From VAZQ01 sp963763365 (lineage in GTDB: Bacteria > Pseudomonadota > Alphaproteobacteria > Rhizobiales > Xanthobacteraceae): a DNA stretch of 64,000 nucleotides. The stretch's first letter is position 1. Each line of letters begins with the position of its first letter. The position numbers and the translations under genes are program-made. Below, in pieces: positions 17,794 to 26,183 of the stretch. Location of the stretch: positions 216,066-280,065 of the forward strand of contig CAVXOE010000015.1 in assembly GCA_963763365.1 (NCBI GenBank). Direction: 5' to 3'. The notes beneath the pieces were generated by a model. The model saw only the letters and a list, made by a program, of their open reading frames with translations, had not been told where the DNA came from and ran no database searches.

Positions 17794-18642
17794 CTATGCT
17801 CTCAACAGGCGTCGCGGATCTGCCGCGAACTTGTTGTCCAACACCCATCGAGCGATTTCTCCATGCGAGGCAAACCACACATCGGGGAATTGCGCGAAAT
17901 AGCTGAAAATCTTCTGGTAGATCGCCGTGATCATCGGCCGCCCGCCATTGTGGCAATGCATCGATATTGGCAGATAGCCGCCGGGTTCGCGGAGGTAGAG
18001 GTAGTCAAACGCCTCACGATAGACATCCCACAAATCCATCGAGCTTGATCGCAGCACACGATTGTCCGTGAAGTCGCTCCACGGAATATGAGCCATCTCC
18101 CCGTGCTTGAGGTTGACGACGCGCGGCACGTCATTGTCGCGCGCATCGCCATGCCATTTCAGTCTGGCGGCCGACAGCAGGTCATGGGTGTGGGGTGAAA
18201 ACGCCATGCTTGGACTGACCCAGCCTTCCGGGCGCTGACCCGAAGTCTCTTCCAGAAGGTCGAGGCATTTCTTGATCGTCGCCTCCTCCTCTTCGGGGGT
18301 CATGCCGTTCATCGGCTTATCCTGCAGGAAGGCGTGGCCGGCCACGTCATGCCCCGATTTGACGATCTGGGCGACCGCCTCCGGGTAGATCTCGCAACAG
18401 CGGCCATTGATGCCGAAGGTGCCGCGGATCCCGTGCTCCTTGAGCAAGTTGATCAGGCGATAAACGCCGATCTTTCCCCCGTAGCTACCCCACGCGATGC
18501 CCGCGAGGTCGACAACGCCGGGCTTGGGCGCAGTCGCCTGTACGCCGTACGGCGGCGCCTTGCCGTCGGACCAGGTCTCCAGCATGACGCTGACCGAGAC
18601 GCAGATGCGCTTGCCGTGCGGCCAATGGAATTCCTTCGCCAA
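17794..18642 (-). CDS. polysaccharide deacetylase family protein (CE4/NodB fold, PuuE-like)
   Basis: A 282-residue NodB-homology protein. The metal-binding 'GHDVAGHAF' (H-x4-H type) appears near residue 100 and 'GWVSPSMAFSPHTHDLL' near residue 147, as in PuuE-like deacetylases/amidohydrolases that act on small molecules such as allantoin. The open frame reaches 18900, but TTG 18642 is preferred: 'aaggagg' lies 6 bp upstream and similarity begins just after it. It sits between two Bug receptors, which suggests a role on an imported amide rather than on cell wall. Confidence 0.82.
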   Translation of the reverse strand: MAKEFHWPHGKRICVSVSVMLETWSDGKAPPYGVQATAPKPGVVDLAGIAWGSYGGKIGVYRLINLLKEHGIRGTFGINGRCCEIYPEAVAQIVKSGHDVAGHAFLQDKPMNGMTPEEEEATIKKCLDLLEETSGQRPEGWVSPSMAFSPHTHDLLSAARLKWHGDARDNDVPRVVNLKHGEMAHIPWSDFTDNRVLRSSSMDLWDVYREAFDYLYLREPGGYLPISMHCHNGGRPMITAIYQKIFSYFAQFPDVWFASHGEIARWVLDNKFAADPRRLLRA

Positions 18643-18796
18643 TTTCAACCTCCTTGACGCCGCTGATTGAACGCGCACCCACCGTCTGAGGGGTACACGG
18701 CAAAAACGCAATCTGAGGCGACGAGTTGCGGCCGGATTCTCTTCCGCTTGTCGATTGCAGTCACTGGATCGCCCCCCATAAAGTGCGTTGGTCGAC

Positions 18797-19786
18797 TTAC
18801 TGCCGCTCGATACCTGAATCCGCGATGACCCTGGCCCATCGCTCGATTTCAGAGCGCATGCGTTCATCCTGCGCAGCGGGCGGCAGCGGCCGCGCGACAA
18901 ATCCGATCTCTCGGAATTTCGACTTTACGTCGTCTCGCGACAAAATCTCGGTCGCGGCTTGACGGATCACCTCTGAAGCGGGATCGGGTGCGCGCGCAGG
19001 CGCGTAAAGGGCGTTCCACGATGAAATCTCGAAATCCGAAACACCAGCCTCGGCCATTGTCGGGACATCCGGGAGTTCGTCGAGACGCGTGGCACTTGTG
19101 GTCGCGAGCGCCCGTATCTGCTTGTCGCTGATGCCTTGCCGAAGCCCACCGTAAGCGTTGACGACGAGATCGACGTCCTTGCGGATCAACGCGATCGAAA
19201 GCTCTGACGGGCCACGATAGGGCACGATGGTCACGTCAAGATTGAGCATCGATTTGAACAACAGCGCCGTGAGATGATTGCTCGTCCCGGCGCTGGAGGT
19301 TCCGACGGCAATCGTGCCCGGCTTGGACTTGGCCGTCGAGATAACGTCCTGAAGCGTCTTGTAGCTCGACGTCGCATTGGTCACGAAAAGATAGGAGAAC
19401 TCGCTGACGCCGACGATGGGCTTGGTTTCCTTGCGGGGGTCGAACGGCTTCGAAAACAGACTGACGCTGATGGCGGTGTTGTTGCCGAACCATCCGATCG
19501 TATAGCCATCGGGCGGGGCATTGGTCACGGAACGAGCGGCCGTAACCCCACCCGCGCCGGGCTGGTTCTCGACCACGACCGGCACCTGCAATCGAAGCGA
19601 AAGACGATCTGCGAGAAATCGCAGCGCAACGTCCGATGCGGATCCGGCTGCTAGTGGCGTGACGACCTTAATGGATCGTGAAGGGAAGGTATTTTGAGCC
19701 AGCAGCGGATCGCAACCCACGGCGGCCGCGATCAGACCGACGAACGAGCGGACGGAAATGCCTCTGAAGCGCGGGAGGGTCCACAT
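18797..19786 (-). CDS. Bug-family tripartite tricarboxylate transporter receptor
   Basis: A 329-residue periplasmic receptor. The leader ends near 'CDPLLAQ', then 'RSIKVVTPLAAGSASDVALRF', 'VVVENQPGAGGVTAARSVT', 'VGTSSAGTSNHLTALLF' and 'LPDVPTMAEAG' follow in the family order. It is 154 bp upstream of the polysaccharide deacetylase gene on the same strand and may be its transport partner. It faces the metallo-beta-lactamase-fold gene across a 301-bp AT-richer divergent region. Confidence 0.92.
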   Translation of the reverse strand: MWTLPRFRGISVRSFVGLIAAAVGCDPLLAQNTFPSRSIKVVTPLAAGSASDVALRFLADRLSLRLQVPVVVENQPGAGGVTAARSVTNAPPDGYTIGWFGNNTAISVSLFSKPFDPRKETKPIVGVSEFSYLFVTNATSSYKTLQDVISTAKSKPGTIAVGTSSAGTSNHLTALLFKSMLNLDVTIVPYRGPSELSIALIRKDVDLVVNAYGGLRQGISDKQIRALATTSATRLDELPDVPTMAEAGVSDFEISSWNALYAPARAPDPASEVIRQAATEILSRDDVKSKFREIGFVARPLPPAAQDERMRSEIERWARVIADSGIERQ

Positions 19787-20087
19787 GCAACTTCAATTCC
19801 TGCCCTGGTATTTTCTTCTCAATATAACGTACCGGAGTGCATTCCGAACCGAAAGACGTCCATTTCGAATCTGTGCAATCTACTATACTCAAAATATATG
19901 GCTATGTGATCAAGCCGACCTTTTGACCGCTCGCCGACAACGCCCCATTTGTGCCGCGAGCGCTTCACACGATCACGAGTTCCTCTTCCGAAGGTTTGCA
20001 AGCAGCATCGATTGTCAATCGAGCCGCGCCATGATTAGACTGAAGCGGCAGACATACTTGGATATTGATTTTGACGGAGACATCGAC
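19787..20087. other. divergent intergenic region
   Basis: About 300 bp between divergent genes. It is clearly AT-richer than its surroundings around 19850-19910 (for example 'actatactcaaaatatatgg'), so it probably holds the promoters of both. Short open frames cross it but none resembles a known protein or has a good ribosome-binding site. No clear palindrome was noticed. Confidence 0.5.
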
Positions 20088-21077
20088 ATGAGCGATCGCG
20101 ATCACCGTTCTCTGACCAGGCGTCGAGTGCTCGCCGGTGCATCTGTGCTTTGGGCCGGCAACGTTCTTGGCGCGGCCTCGATGCCAGCCTTTGCCAAAGC
20201 ACCGATGCTCAATACGCGGTCGCCTGCGTTCTATCGCTTCAATATCGGCGGCATGGAAGCCACCGTCATTTCCGACGGGCCGCTCAATTTCCCCGACGCC
20301 GGCAAGATCTTTCGCGGAGCACCAGACGCCGAGATCCGCAAAATGCTGACGGACGATTTCCTGCCGCCCGACACGGTGCGGATGGAACAGAACATCCTGG
20401 TCGTCAATACCGGCGACAAACTCGTGATGTTCGACACCGGTATCTTGTCGATGAAACCGCAGAACGCGCCATCGGGGCGTATTCTAGGGAGCTTGGCGGA
20501 GGCTGGCATCGACCCAAAGGATATCGACGCCATTGTCCTGACCCATCCCCACATCGACCACGCCGGCGGGATTATGAGCGCCGACGGCAAAACACGTTTG
20601 TTCCCCAACGCCCAAATCTACACCACAGAAGCAGACTTCAAGTTCTGGACCAACGAACAACTGTTCGGAACACCGGCCGAAGGCTCGGCCCGCACCGCGA
20701 TCAAGAACCTGCTACCCAACAAAGACCGGCTCGTCATGTACAAAGATGGCCAGGAGATCGTGTCAGGCATCCAGGCCATGGCTTCGCCAGGCCATACCGT
20801 GGGGCATACATCGTTCATGATCACGTCGGGTGGGAAGTCGTTGTGCTTCACGGGCGACGTCGCGCATCATGCAATTATGCTGCGCAACCCAAAGCTTGAG
20901 GTCGTGTTCGACACCGATGCCAAGCAGGCCGTGGCAAGTCGAATCAAGATGTGCGACATGCTGGCAGCCCAGAAGATTCCTGCATTGATCTTCCATCTGC
21001 CGTGGCCCGGCATTGGCCACATCGCCAAGCAGGACGATGGCTTCCGCTTCGTACCGATGCCAATTCTACCGGTGTAG
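20088..21077 (+). CDS. metallo-beta-lactamase-fold hydrolase, Tat-exported
   Basis: A 329-residue MBL-fold protein. The N terminus has a twin-arginine signal ('SLTRRRVLAGASVLWAG', cleavage near 'PAFAKAP'), so folded export is likely. The metal motif 'LTHPHIDHAGGI' (H-x-H-x-D-H) is intact, followed by 'SPGHTVGHTSF' and 'FTGDVAHHA' as further ligands. Start ATG 20088 has 'ggag' about 8 bp upstream; the open frame runs back to 19758 through AT-rich DNA with no similarity. Members of this group include lactonases and other hydrolases of small esters. It is monocistronic between divergent and convergent neighbours. Confidence 0.9.
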   Translation: MSDRDHRSLTRRRVLAGASVLWAGNVLGAASMPAFAKAPMLNTRSPAFYRFNIGGMEATVISDGPLNFPDAGKIFRGAPDAEIRKMLTDDFLPPDTVRMEQNILVVNTGDKLVMFDTGILSMKPQNAPSGRILGSLAEAGIDPKDIDAIVLTHPHIDHAGGIMSADGKTRLFPNAQIYTTEADFKFWTNEQLFGTPAEGSARTAIKNLLPNKDRLVMYKDGQEIVSGIQAMASPGHTVGHTSFMITSGGKSLCFTGDVAHHAIMLRNPKLEVVFDTDAKQAVASRIKMCDMLAAQKIPALIFHLPWPGIGHIAKQDDGFRFVPMPILPV

Positions 21078-21142
21078 TAGTGCCGGCTATCGAGGGCGTT
21101 GTCACGCCACGATAAGTCTTGCACCCGATTTCGCTGCCCTGC

Positions 21143-22114
21143 CTATTCCTGCGGCAAGCCGGCGGATCGGATGACTTTGCCCCATAGTTGTCGTTGGTCT
21201 TGAACGAATTGTCTGGTTTCAGCTACGCCACCGCCTCCGACCAGAACTTGCAGGTCGCGAAAGCGCGAGATGACTTCGGCGTCTTTCAATGCGTCATTGA
21301 TCCCCAAATTCAACTTGGCCACGAGCGCCGCCGGCGTTCTTGGCGGAGCACTGATCGCGTTCCAAGTCTCCGACACGACTTCGGATAGGCCGGCCTCCGC
21401 CATGGTCGGTATGTCCGGCAAGCTTTCTATGCGGTTGGGCGTGGCGGCCGCAATCACCCGCACCTTGCCAGCTTGCGCAAGTTCGTACACGGCGGAGTAT
21501 TGGATGAAACTCAAATCGAGATGACCCGCAACGATGTCGGTGAGCACAGCCGGCGTGTTCCCTTTGTAGGGGACGTGTATGAATTTGAGACCGGTCAGCG
21601 TCATGAACAATTCGGCGGTCAAATGGGAGGCGGTTCCGATTCCTTGAGATCCGAAATTGAGCTTGCCGGGATTCGCTCTTGCATAGGCGATCAGTTCCTG
21701 AACCGTCTTGGCCGGGAAATCCGGACGGACCACGAGCAGGTTCGGGATCCGCGACATGATCGCGACCGGTTCAAATCCCGCGGGATCAAAGTTGAGCTTC
21801 TTGTACAGCCAGCCATTGATAGCGAGGGGTGACGGGGAGGACGCCAGCAGCGTGTAACCGTCCGGCAAAGCGTGGAACGCAGCCTCCGCACCAATATTGC
21901 CTCCGGCTCCCGGGCGGTTCTCCACCACGAACGGCTGGCCGAACCGGGCGTGCAGTTTTTCGGCGACAATCCGCGTTGCAGTGTCGACGCCGCCGCCGGG
22001 CGCAACATTGACGACGATCTTGATCGGCTTGCCGGGGTAAGCCGCGTCTTGTCCGACGGCAGATGAAGTCGCCGCCAGGAGGATTGTCCAGGCAAGAACT
22101 AAAACACGGTCCAT
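21143..22114 (-). CDS. Bug-family tripartite tricarboxylate transporter receptor
   Basis: A 323-residue receptor with a leader ending near 'SSAVGQ'. 'KPIKIVVNVAPGGGVDTATRIV', 'VVENRPGAGGNIGAEAAFHA', 'FGSQGIGTASHLTAELF' and 'LPDIPTMAEAG' are the family landmarks. It follows another Bug gene by only 11 bp, so the two receptors are made together, an arrangement that may widen ligand range. Confidence 0.93.
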   Translation of the reverse strand: MDRVLVLAWTILLAATSSAVGQDAAYPGKPIKIVVNVAPGGGVDTATRIVAEKLHARFGQPFVVENRPGAGGNIGAEAAFHALPDGYTLLASSPSPLAINGWLYKKLNFDPAGFEPVAIMSRIPNLLVVRPDFPAKTVQELIAYARANPGKLNFGSQGIGTASHLTAELFMTLTGLKFIHVPYKGNTPAVLTDIVAGHLDLSFIQYSAVYELAQAGKVRVIAAATPNRIESLPDIPTMAEAGLSEVVSETWNAISAPPRTPAALVAKLNLGINDALKDAEVISRFRDLQVLVGGGGVAETRQFVQDQRQLWGKVIRSAGLPQE

Positions 22115-22125
22115 CGGTACCCCGC

Positions 22126-23118
22126 TTAATTAGCTTTGAGGCCGGCCGCCGCCGCAATCCGCCCATTCATGGCGACTTCGCCCTGCACGAGCTTTGCGAA
22201 CTCGACCGAGCTTAGAGGCATCGGATCGACCCCAAGCTTGGCCAGGCGTGCTCGCACCGTGGTGTTTTGGACCGACTTGAGCACCTCAGGATAGAGGCGA
22301 TCGAGAATGGAAACGGGTGTCTTGGCCGGCGCAAATAGCCCGACCCAGAAATTGTATTCCGAGTTTGGATATCCAGCCTCTGCGGTCGTCGGGACTTCCG
22401 GCAGCGCGGTGGCGCGTTGCGACCCGCTCACGGCGAGGGCCTGGAGCTTGCCTTCTTTGAGGAATGGCAAGGCCACGATGAGCGGAGAGAAGAAAAAGTC
22501 GACGCGATCCGCCAGGACTTCCGTGAGCGCCTCCGGCGCACCTTTGCTTGGCACGTGGACCGCCTCGAAACCGGCAGCTAGGCGGAACACCTCGCTGGCA
22601 AAGTGCGAAAAGTTACCGGCACCGGCAGTCGAATAGTTCATCGCGCCCGCCTTGGCCTTGGCGGCGGCGACAAAATCCTTCAGCGTCTTGTAGCCTTTTG
22701 ACGGCGACACCACCAACACCGTCGGCATGTTGCCCAACGGAATGATCGGCACGAAGTCTCGCAGCGTGTCGAATGGAAGATTCGCGTAGGTGGCGGGCAC
22801 GATCGTATGAGAAGATGAATTGACGAGAATTGTGTAGCCGTCCGGGTCGGATCGGGCGGCCGACGCCATGCCGATCGTATTTCCTGCTCCGGGCCGGTTC
22901 TCGACGACAACCGGCTGACCAAGTTGCACGGACAGTTGATCGAGTACTGAACGGCCGATCATGTCGGTCGCGCTGCCCGCCGTCAGCGGAACAATTGCGC
23001 GAATGGTCCTGGTCGGCCAATCCTGCGCGAAGGCTGGCCCATTCGACAGAGCGGTCACCGCCAATGCCGGCACGAAGCAGCACCAAAAGGCCGCGAGCGC
23101 GGCGATCACCCTCTTCAA
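22126..23118 (-). CDS. Bug-family tripartite tricarboxylate transporter receptor
   Basis: A 330-residue receptor; TTG start with 'ggagg' 5 bp upstream. The leader ends near 'SNGPAFAQ', then 'TRTIRAIVPLTAGSATDMIG', 'VVENRPGAGNTIGMASAA', 'STAGAGNFSHFASEVF' and 'LPEVPTTAEAG'. The start overlaps the nominal stop of the TetR frame by 3-4 bases. An inverted repeat (23141-23179) lies just upstream, in the place expected for an operator of that TetR protein. Confidence 0.92.
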   Translation of the reverse strand: MKRVIAALAAFWCCFVPALAVTALSNGPAFAQDWPTRTIRAIVPLTAGSATDMIGRSVLDQLSVQLGQPVVVENRPGAGNTIGMASAARSDPDGYTILVNSSSHTIVPATYANLPFDTLRDFVPIIPLGNMPTVLVVSPSKGYKTLKDFVAAAKAKAGAMNYSTAGAGNFSHFASEVFRLAAGFEAVHVPSKGAPEALTEVLADRVDFFFSPLIVALPFLKEGKLQALAVSGSQRATALPEVPTTAEAGYPNSEYNFWVGLFAPAKTPVSILDRLYPEVLKSVQNTTVRARLAKLGVDPMPLSSVEFAKLVQGEVAMNGRIAAAAGLKAN

Positions 23119-23993
23119 TGTTTCCTCCCGAGCGTTTTGAACAGTTGTTTAAGCGACCTTAGCGAATTTAAACAGCTGTGCAAATTCTTCTGCGACGCAA
23201 TGCCTCGCCGCCACGATGCATCGCACAATTTCGGGGAGATTGCGGCGGCTTCGCTTATCGCCGCCTGCGTGCCCGTCCTCGCGTCGCGGGTGCCTGAAAC
23301 GCGCGCGTCATGAAGGGCACGAGTTCCTCGAATGACCGCTTCGGTATCGGACGGATCACAGCGTCCGTTGGAGAATGCAAAAATTCGATGTGGTCCGGCG
23401 GCCGTATAATAGATCGTGCCCAACAGGAAGTGGAAACGCCAGCAGACGTCCGTCCTGGTCAGATGTGGCAGGCATTCGCACAGTACGTCGATGAAAGCCG
23501 TGCTCAATTCGTCGAAATTTTGCGCGACGAGCTTCTCCAAGAGCTCCGAGTTCTCGCCAGAAAGAACCGCGCGGAGACGGATGAACGTCTCCCCGTCCTC
23601 GGTTTTCACCTGCCGAAACGCGGGACGAATAAACGCTTCGATGATCGCGGCTATTCTGGCCTCGCCGCGAAGCGCCAATGATGCTTCGAGCCCTTGCAAT
23701 CTTTCCGCGATCATCGGCTCGCAGTGACGGCGATAAACCTCGGAAAGGAGGCCTTCCTTGTTGTCGAAGTGGTAGCCAACACTCGCGACATTGACCTCTG
23801 CCGCCGCCGCCAGTTCTCGCAGCGACACCCCGTTGAAGCCCCGCTCCGCAAACAGGCGCTCGGCCGTGCGCAAGATCCGGTCCCGCGTTCCGTCTTCCGC
23901 CTCGGCCGCAGCGGTCCGTTCGATCATGTGTGGCGAGGTGCGCTTTGCCGTGTTCATGACATTCATCGTTTCAATACAATCTCTTAGCCGCAT
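23115..23993 (-). CDS. TetR/AcrR-family transcriptional regulator, probably frameshifted near its C terminus
   Basis: The N-terminal helix-turn-helix is typical: 'RDRILRTAERLFAERGFNGVSLRELA' then 'VNVASVGYHFDNKEGLLSEV'. The ligand domain resembles the CerR-type C-terminal group up to about residue 222. After that the frame continues for about 70 residues with no family similarity. Shifting by one base near 23327-23332 gives 'EELVPFMTRAFQAPATRGR' and a stop at 23255, which is a normal ending for this group. Either one base is extra in the sequence or the gene has a real frameshift. The start is uncertain between ATG 23993, 23966 and 23957. Likely targets are the flanking Bug pair and amidohydrolase. 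Confidence 0.82.
   Translation of the reverse strand: MRLRDCIETMNVMNTAKRTSPHMIERTAAAEAEDGTRDRILRTAERLFAERGFNGVSLRELAAAAEVNVASVGYHFDNKEGLLSEVYRRHCEPMIAERLQGLEASLALRGEARIAAIIEAFIRPAFRQVKTEDGETFIRLRAVLSGENSELLEKLVAQNFDELSTAFIDVLCECLPHLTRTDVCWRFHFLLGTIYYTAAGPHRIFAFSNGRCDPSDTEAVIRGTRALHDARVSGTRDARTGTQAAISEAAAISPKLCDASWRRGIASQKNLHSCLNSLRSLKQLFKTLGRKH
23141..23179. promoter_or_regulatory. inverted repeat, candidate TetR operator upstream of the Bug pair
   Basis: Arms 'acagttgtttaa' (23141-23152) and 'ttaaacagctgt' (23168-23179) are complementary except for one position and are separated by 15 bp. The repeat lies just upstream of the Bug gene start at 23118, and outside the coding part of tetR if the shifted frame is the true one. 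It shares 'aatttaaac' with the second candidate site at 24054. Operator function is inferred from position and symmetry. Confidence 0.55.
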
Positions 23994-24053
23994 AACGGGC
24001 CGGAAATGTCAATCGACGGCTTGGGCTAAGGGTACCCGCACATCCAGAGAATT

Positions 24054-24067
24054 TAAACGCTTGTTTA
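24054..24067. promoter_or_regulatory. palindrome, candidate TetR operator in the tetR-amidohydrolase intergenic region
   Basis: A perfect palindrome with arms 'taaac' and 'gttta' around 'gctt', in the 126-bp divergent region between tetR and the amidohydrolase gene. TetR-family regulators usually bind such sites and repress both divergent genes. It begins 66 bp before the amidohydrolase start. It shares the half-site 'aatttaaac' with the repeat upstream of the Bug pair. Confidence 0.55.
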
Positions 24068-24119
24068 CATCGGCTACGGCGTCACGTAACTTAGACAGAA
24101 CGATACCGAGGAGAAACTC

Positions 24120-25418
24120 ATGGCGGCCATGAACGCGAAGACCTTGGTGGTTCGCAACGGCACCCTGATCGACGGCTCCGGCAAGCCCTCTGCCCGCAAC
24201 GACGCGATTGTCATTGAGGGCAACCGCATCAAGAGCGTCGGCGCCCTGCCGCCGGACATCCTCCTTGAGGATCGCCGCAACGTCGAGGTGATTGATGCCG
24301 GCGGACAGTGGATCATGCCCGGTCTGATCGACGCCCACTGCCATGTCTCCTACGGCTATCCGATGATCAAGGGTGAAGGCAAAGGCAAGGGCACCACCCG
24401 GCCGGAATTCTCGACGCTAAAGTCGGCGCGCAGCGTTCAAAAGGTGCTTCGCTCCGGCGTAACGGGCATTTCCGTGCCAGGCGGCACGTGGTTCACCGAT
24501 GTTGGCATTCGCGATGCCATCAGGCTCGGCTTGATGGTCGGACCGCGCATGTACGTCGCCGGACGCATGATCGTCACCTACGGCTGCATCGAAGATGACG
24601 AACCATCATGGGAAGGCACGCCGGATCATTCGATCGGCAAGCTGTGCAATTCGGCCGACGAGATGGTCACTGAAGTTCGCCGGCAGGGCAAGCATGGCGT
24701 CAACTTCGTCAAGATGGCCGACAGCCGCGGTGGCGAATCTCAAATGCTCGCCAAGGAGGAAATCTCGGCCGTTGTCGCAGAGGCGCACCGGCGCAACCTG
24801 CGCGTCGGAATCCACTCACGGGGGGCAGGATCGACCCGCGCGGCCGCAGAGGCTGGCGTTGACTGGATCATCCATGCCGATCTCGCGACTGACCGCGATC
24901 TCGAAGCCGTCGCCAAGGGCGGCATGCCGATCATTCCCACCGCGACCTTCCTCGCGACGGTGGTCGAACTTGGCAAAACAGTGGGTGCCGAGCAGGTGCA
25001 ACTCGACATCACCCGGATGAAGCGTCATTTCGATTTGCTCTGCGAATTGATGCACAAAGCTCGGAAACTTGGCATCAAGCTTCTGGTCGGGACCGACACC
25101 GGCAACAACAGCTTCACGCGATACGGGGAGCTTCACGCCAAAGAGTTGGAGATCTTCGTCAAGTATGGCGGTTATTCTCCAATGGAGGCTATCGTCGCGG
25201 CCACGCGCGACAACGCCTTTGCGATCGGGCTGGAAGGTCAAGTCGGCGAGATTGCTCCGGGAAAGCTGGCAGATATCATTGTGCTCAGCAAAGATCCGAT
25301 AGCCGACATTACCGTGCTTCAAGGCGGCAAACACATTTCGTGGGTGATCAAAGACGGTAAGCCCGTCGATCTAGAGCCACACGAGGAGATGCTGGCCTTT
25401 CAGCATGCGGCTGAATGA
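24120..25418 (+). CDS. amidohydrolase family protein (imidazolonepropionase/prolidase-like)
   Basis: A 432-residue cytosolic metal-dependent hydrolase. Metal ligands are in 'GLIDAHCHVSYG' (H-x-H) near residue 67; 'VNFVKMADSRGG' carries a lysine at the place of the carboxylated lysine, and 'VGIHSRGAG', 'WIIHADLA' and 'LLVGTDTGNN' give the remaining His and Asp positions. 'gaggag' lies upstream of ATG 24120. Close relatives hydrolyse dipeptides, cyclic ureides or similar amides. It diverges from tetR with a palindrome between them, so it is probably induced by the regulator's ligand together with the Bug pair. Confidence 0.9.
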   Translation: MAAMNAKTLVVRNGTLIDGSGKPSARNDAIVIEGNRIKSVGALPPDILLEDRRNVEVIDAGGQWIMPGLIDAHCHVSYGYPMIKGEGKGKGTTRPEFSTLKSARSVQKVLRSGVTGISVPGGTWFTDVGIRDAIRLGLMVGPRMYVAGRMIVTYGCIEDDEPSWEGTPDHSIGKLCNSADEMVTEVRRQGKHGVNFVKMADSRGGESQMLAKEEISAVVAEAHRRNLRVGIHSRGAGSTRAAAEAGVDWIIHADLATDRDLEAVAKGGMPIIPTATFLATVVELGKTVGAEQVQLDITRMKRHFDLLCELMHKARKLGIKLLVGTDTGNNSFTRYGELHAKELEIFVKYGGYSPMEAIVAATRDNAFAIGLEGQVGEIAPGKLADIIVLSKDPIADITVLQGGKHISWVIKDGKPVDLEPHEEMLAFQHAAE

Positions 25419-25463
25419 TTGCGGCTGGCGAGGACTTGGCTAACTGGCCGATTGTCATGAGTC

Positions 25464-26075
25464 ATGCCTGACGTTGCGCGCCTGCGCGTCCAGATCGACG
25501 ATGTAGCGCCGGCAGTCATCCGGCGCGTGGAGGTGCCGGTAACGGTTCGCCTCGACGACCTTCATTTTGTGCTGCAGATCGCGATCGGGTGGCAGAACTG
25601 TCATCCGTTTGAGTTCCGGGTTGGCGGGGCCGCATCGGGCGGCGCGACATCAATTGACGACCGCACGAAGACGTGGGGTCTGGTCGATCGCGACGATCCG
25701 GAATCGAGCCCTATTTCGGCTGAGACGGCGACACTGACCGATGTCTTGGCGCTCGGGCAAACCTTTCGCTACGACTACGTCTACGGTGAAGACTGGGGTC
25801 ATACCGTCGCGCTGGAGGCGATTCTGCCGGCGACCTCCGATACCGTTTATCCGCGCTTGGTCAGCGCCGAAGGCCGTTGCCCGCCGGCGGACATTGGCGG
25901 CCCCGAGGGTTATGAGACCTTTCTTCAGGCAATCGCCGACCCAGAGCATCTGCACCACGAAGGGATGGCCGAATGGGATGATCCCGAGTTCGATCCTCAC
26001 ATCATTGACGAAGCCGCAATTCGTGCGAACCTCGCCAACCTCGGAAAGTATCTAGGCCGCCGTCGCGTATCCTAG
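25464..26075 (+). CDS. plasmid pRiA4b ORF-3 family protein
   Basis: A 203-residue protein of the pRiA4b ORF-3/TnpR-passenger family. It shows the family start 'LRVQIDDVAPAVIRRVEVP' and the core 'FRYDYVYGEDWGHTVALEAI', then 'CPPADIGGPEGYETFLQAI'. The family is common on plasmids and next to transposons, but its function is not known. It lies 45 bp after the amidohydrolase with no clear link to it. Confidence 0.85.
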   Translation: MPDVARLRVQIDDVAPAVIRRVEVPVTVRLDDLHFVLQIAIGWQNCHPFEFRVGGAASGGATSIDDRTKTWGLVDRDDPESSPISAETATLTDVLALGQTFRYDYVYGEDWGHTVALEAILPATSDTVYPRLVSAEGRCPPADIGGPEGYETFLQAIADPEHLHHEGMAEWDDPEFDPHIIDEAAIRANLANLGKYLGRRRVS

Positions 26076-26183
26076 ACGGTCTATCGTTCCCGAAAATCCA
26101 TCCGCATCCGGCCATTTCTTCAACTTCTCGCTGGCTTGGCGAGCCGGCAGAGCTTCCCGGACCAGCGGATGCTTTGCAGCGGC

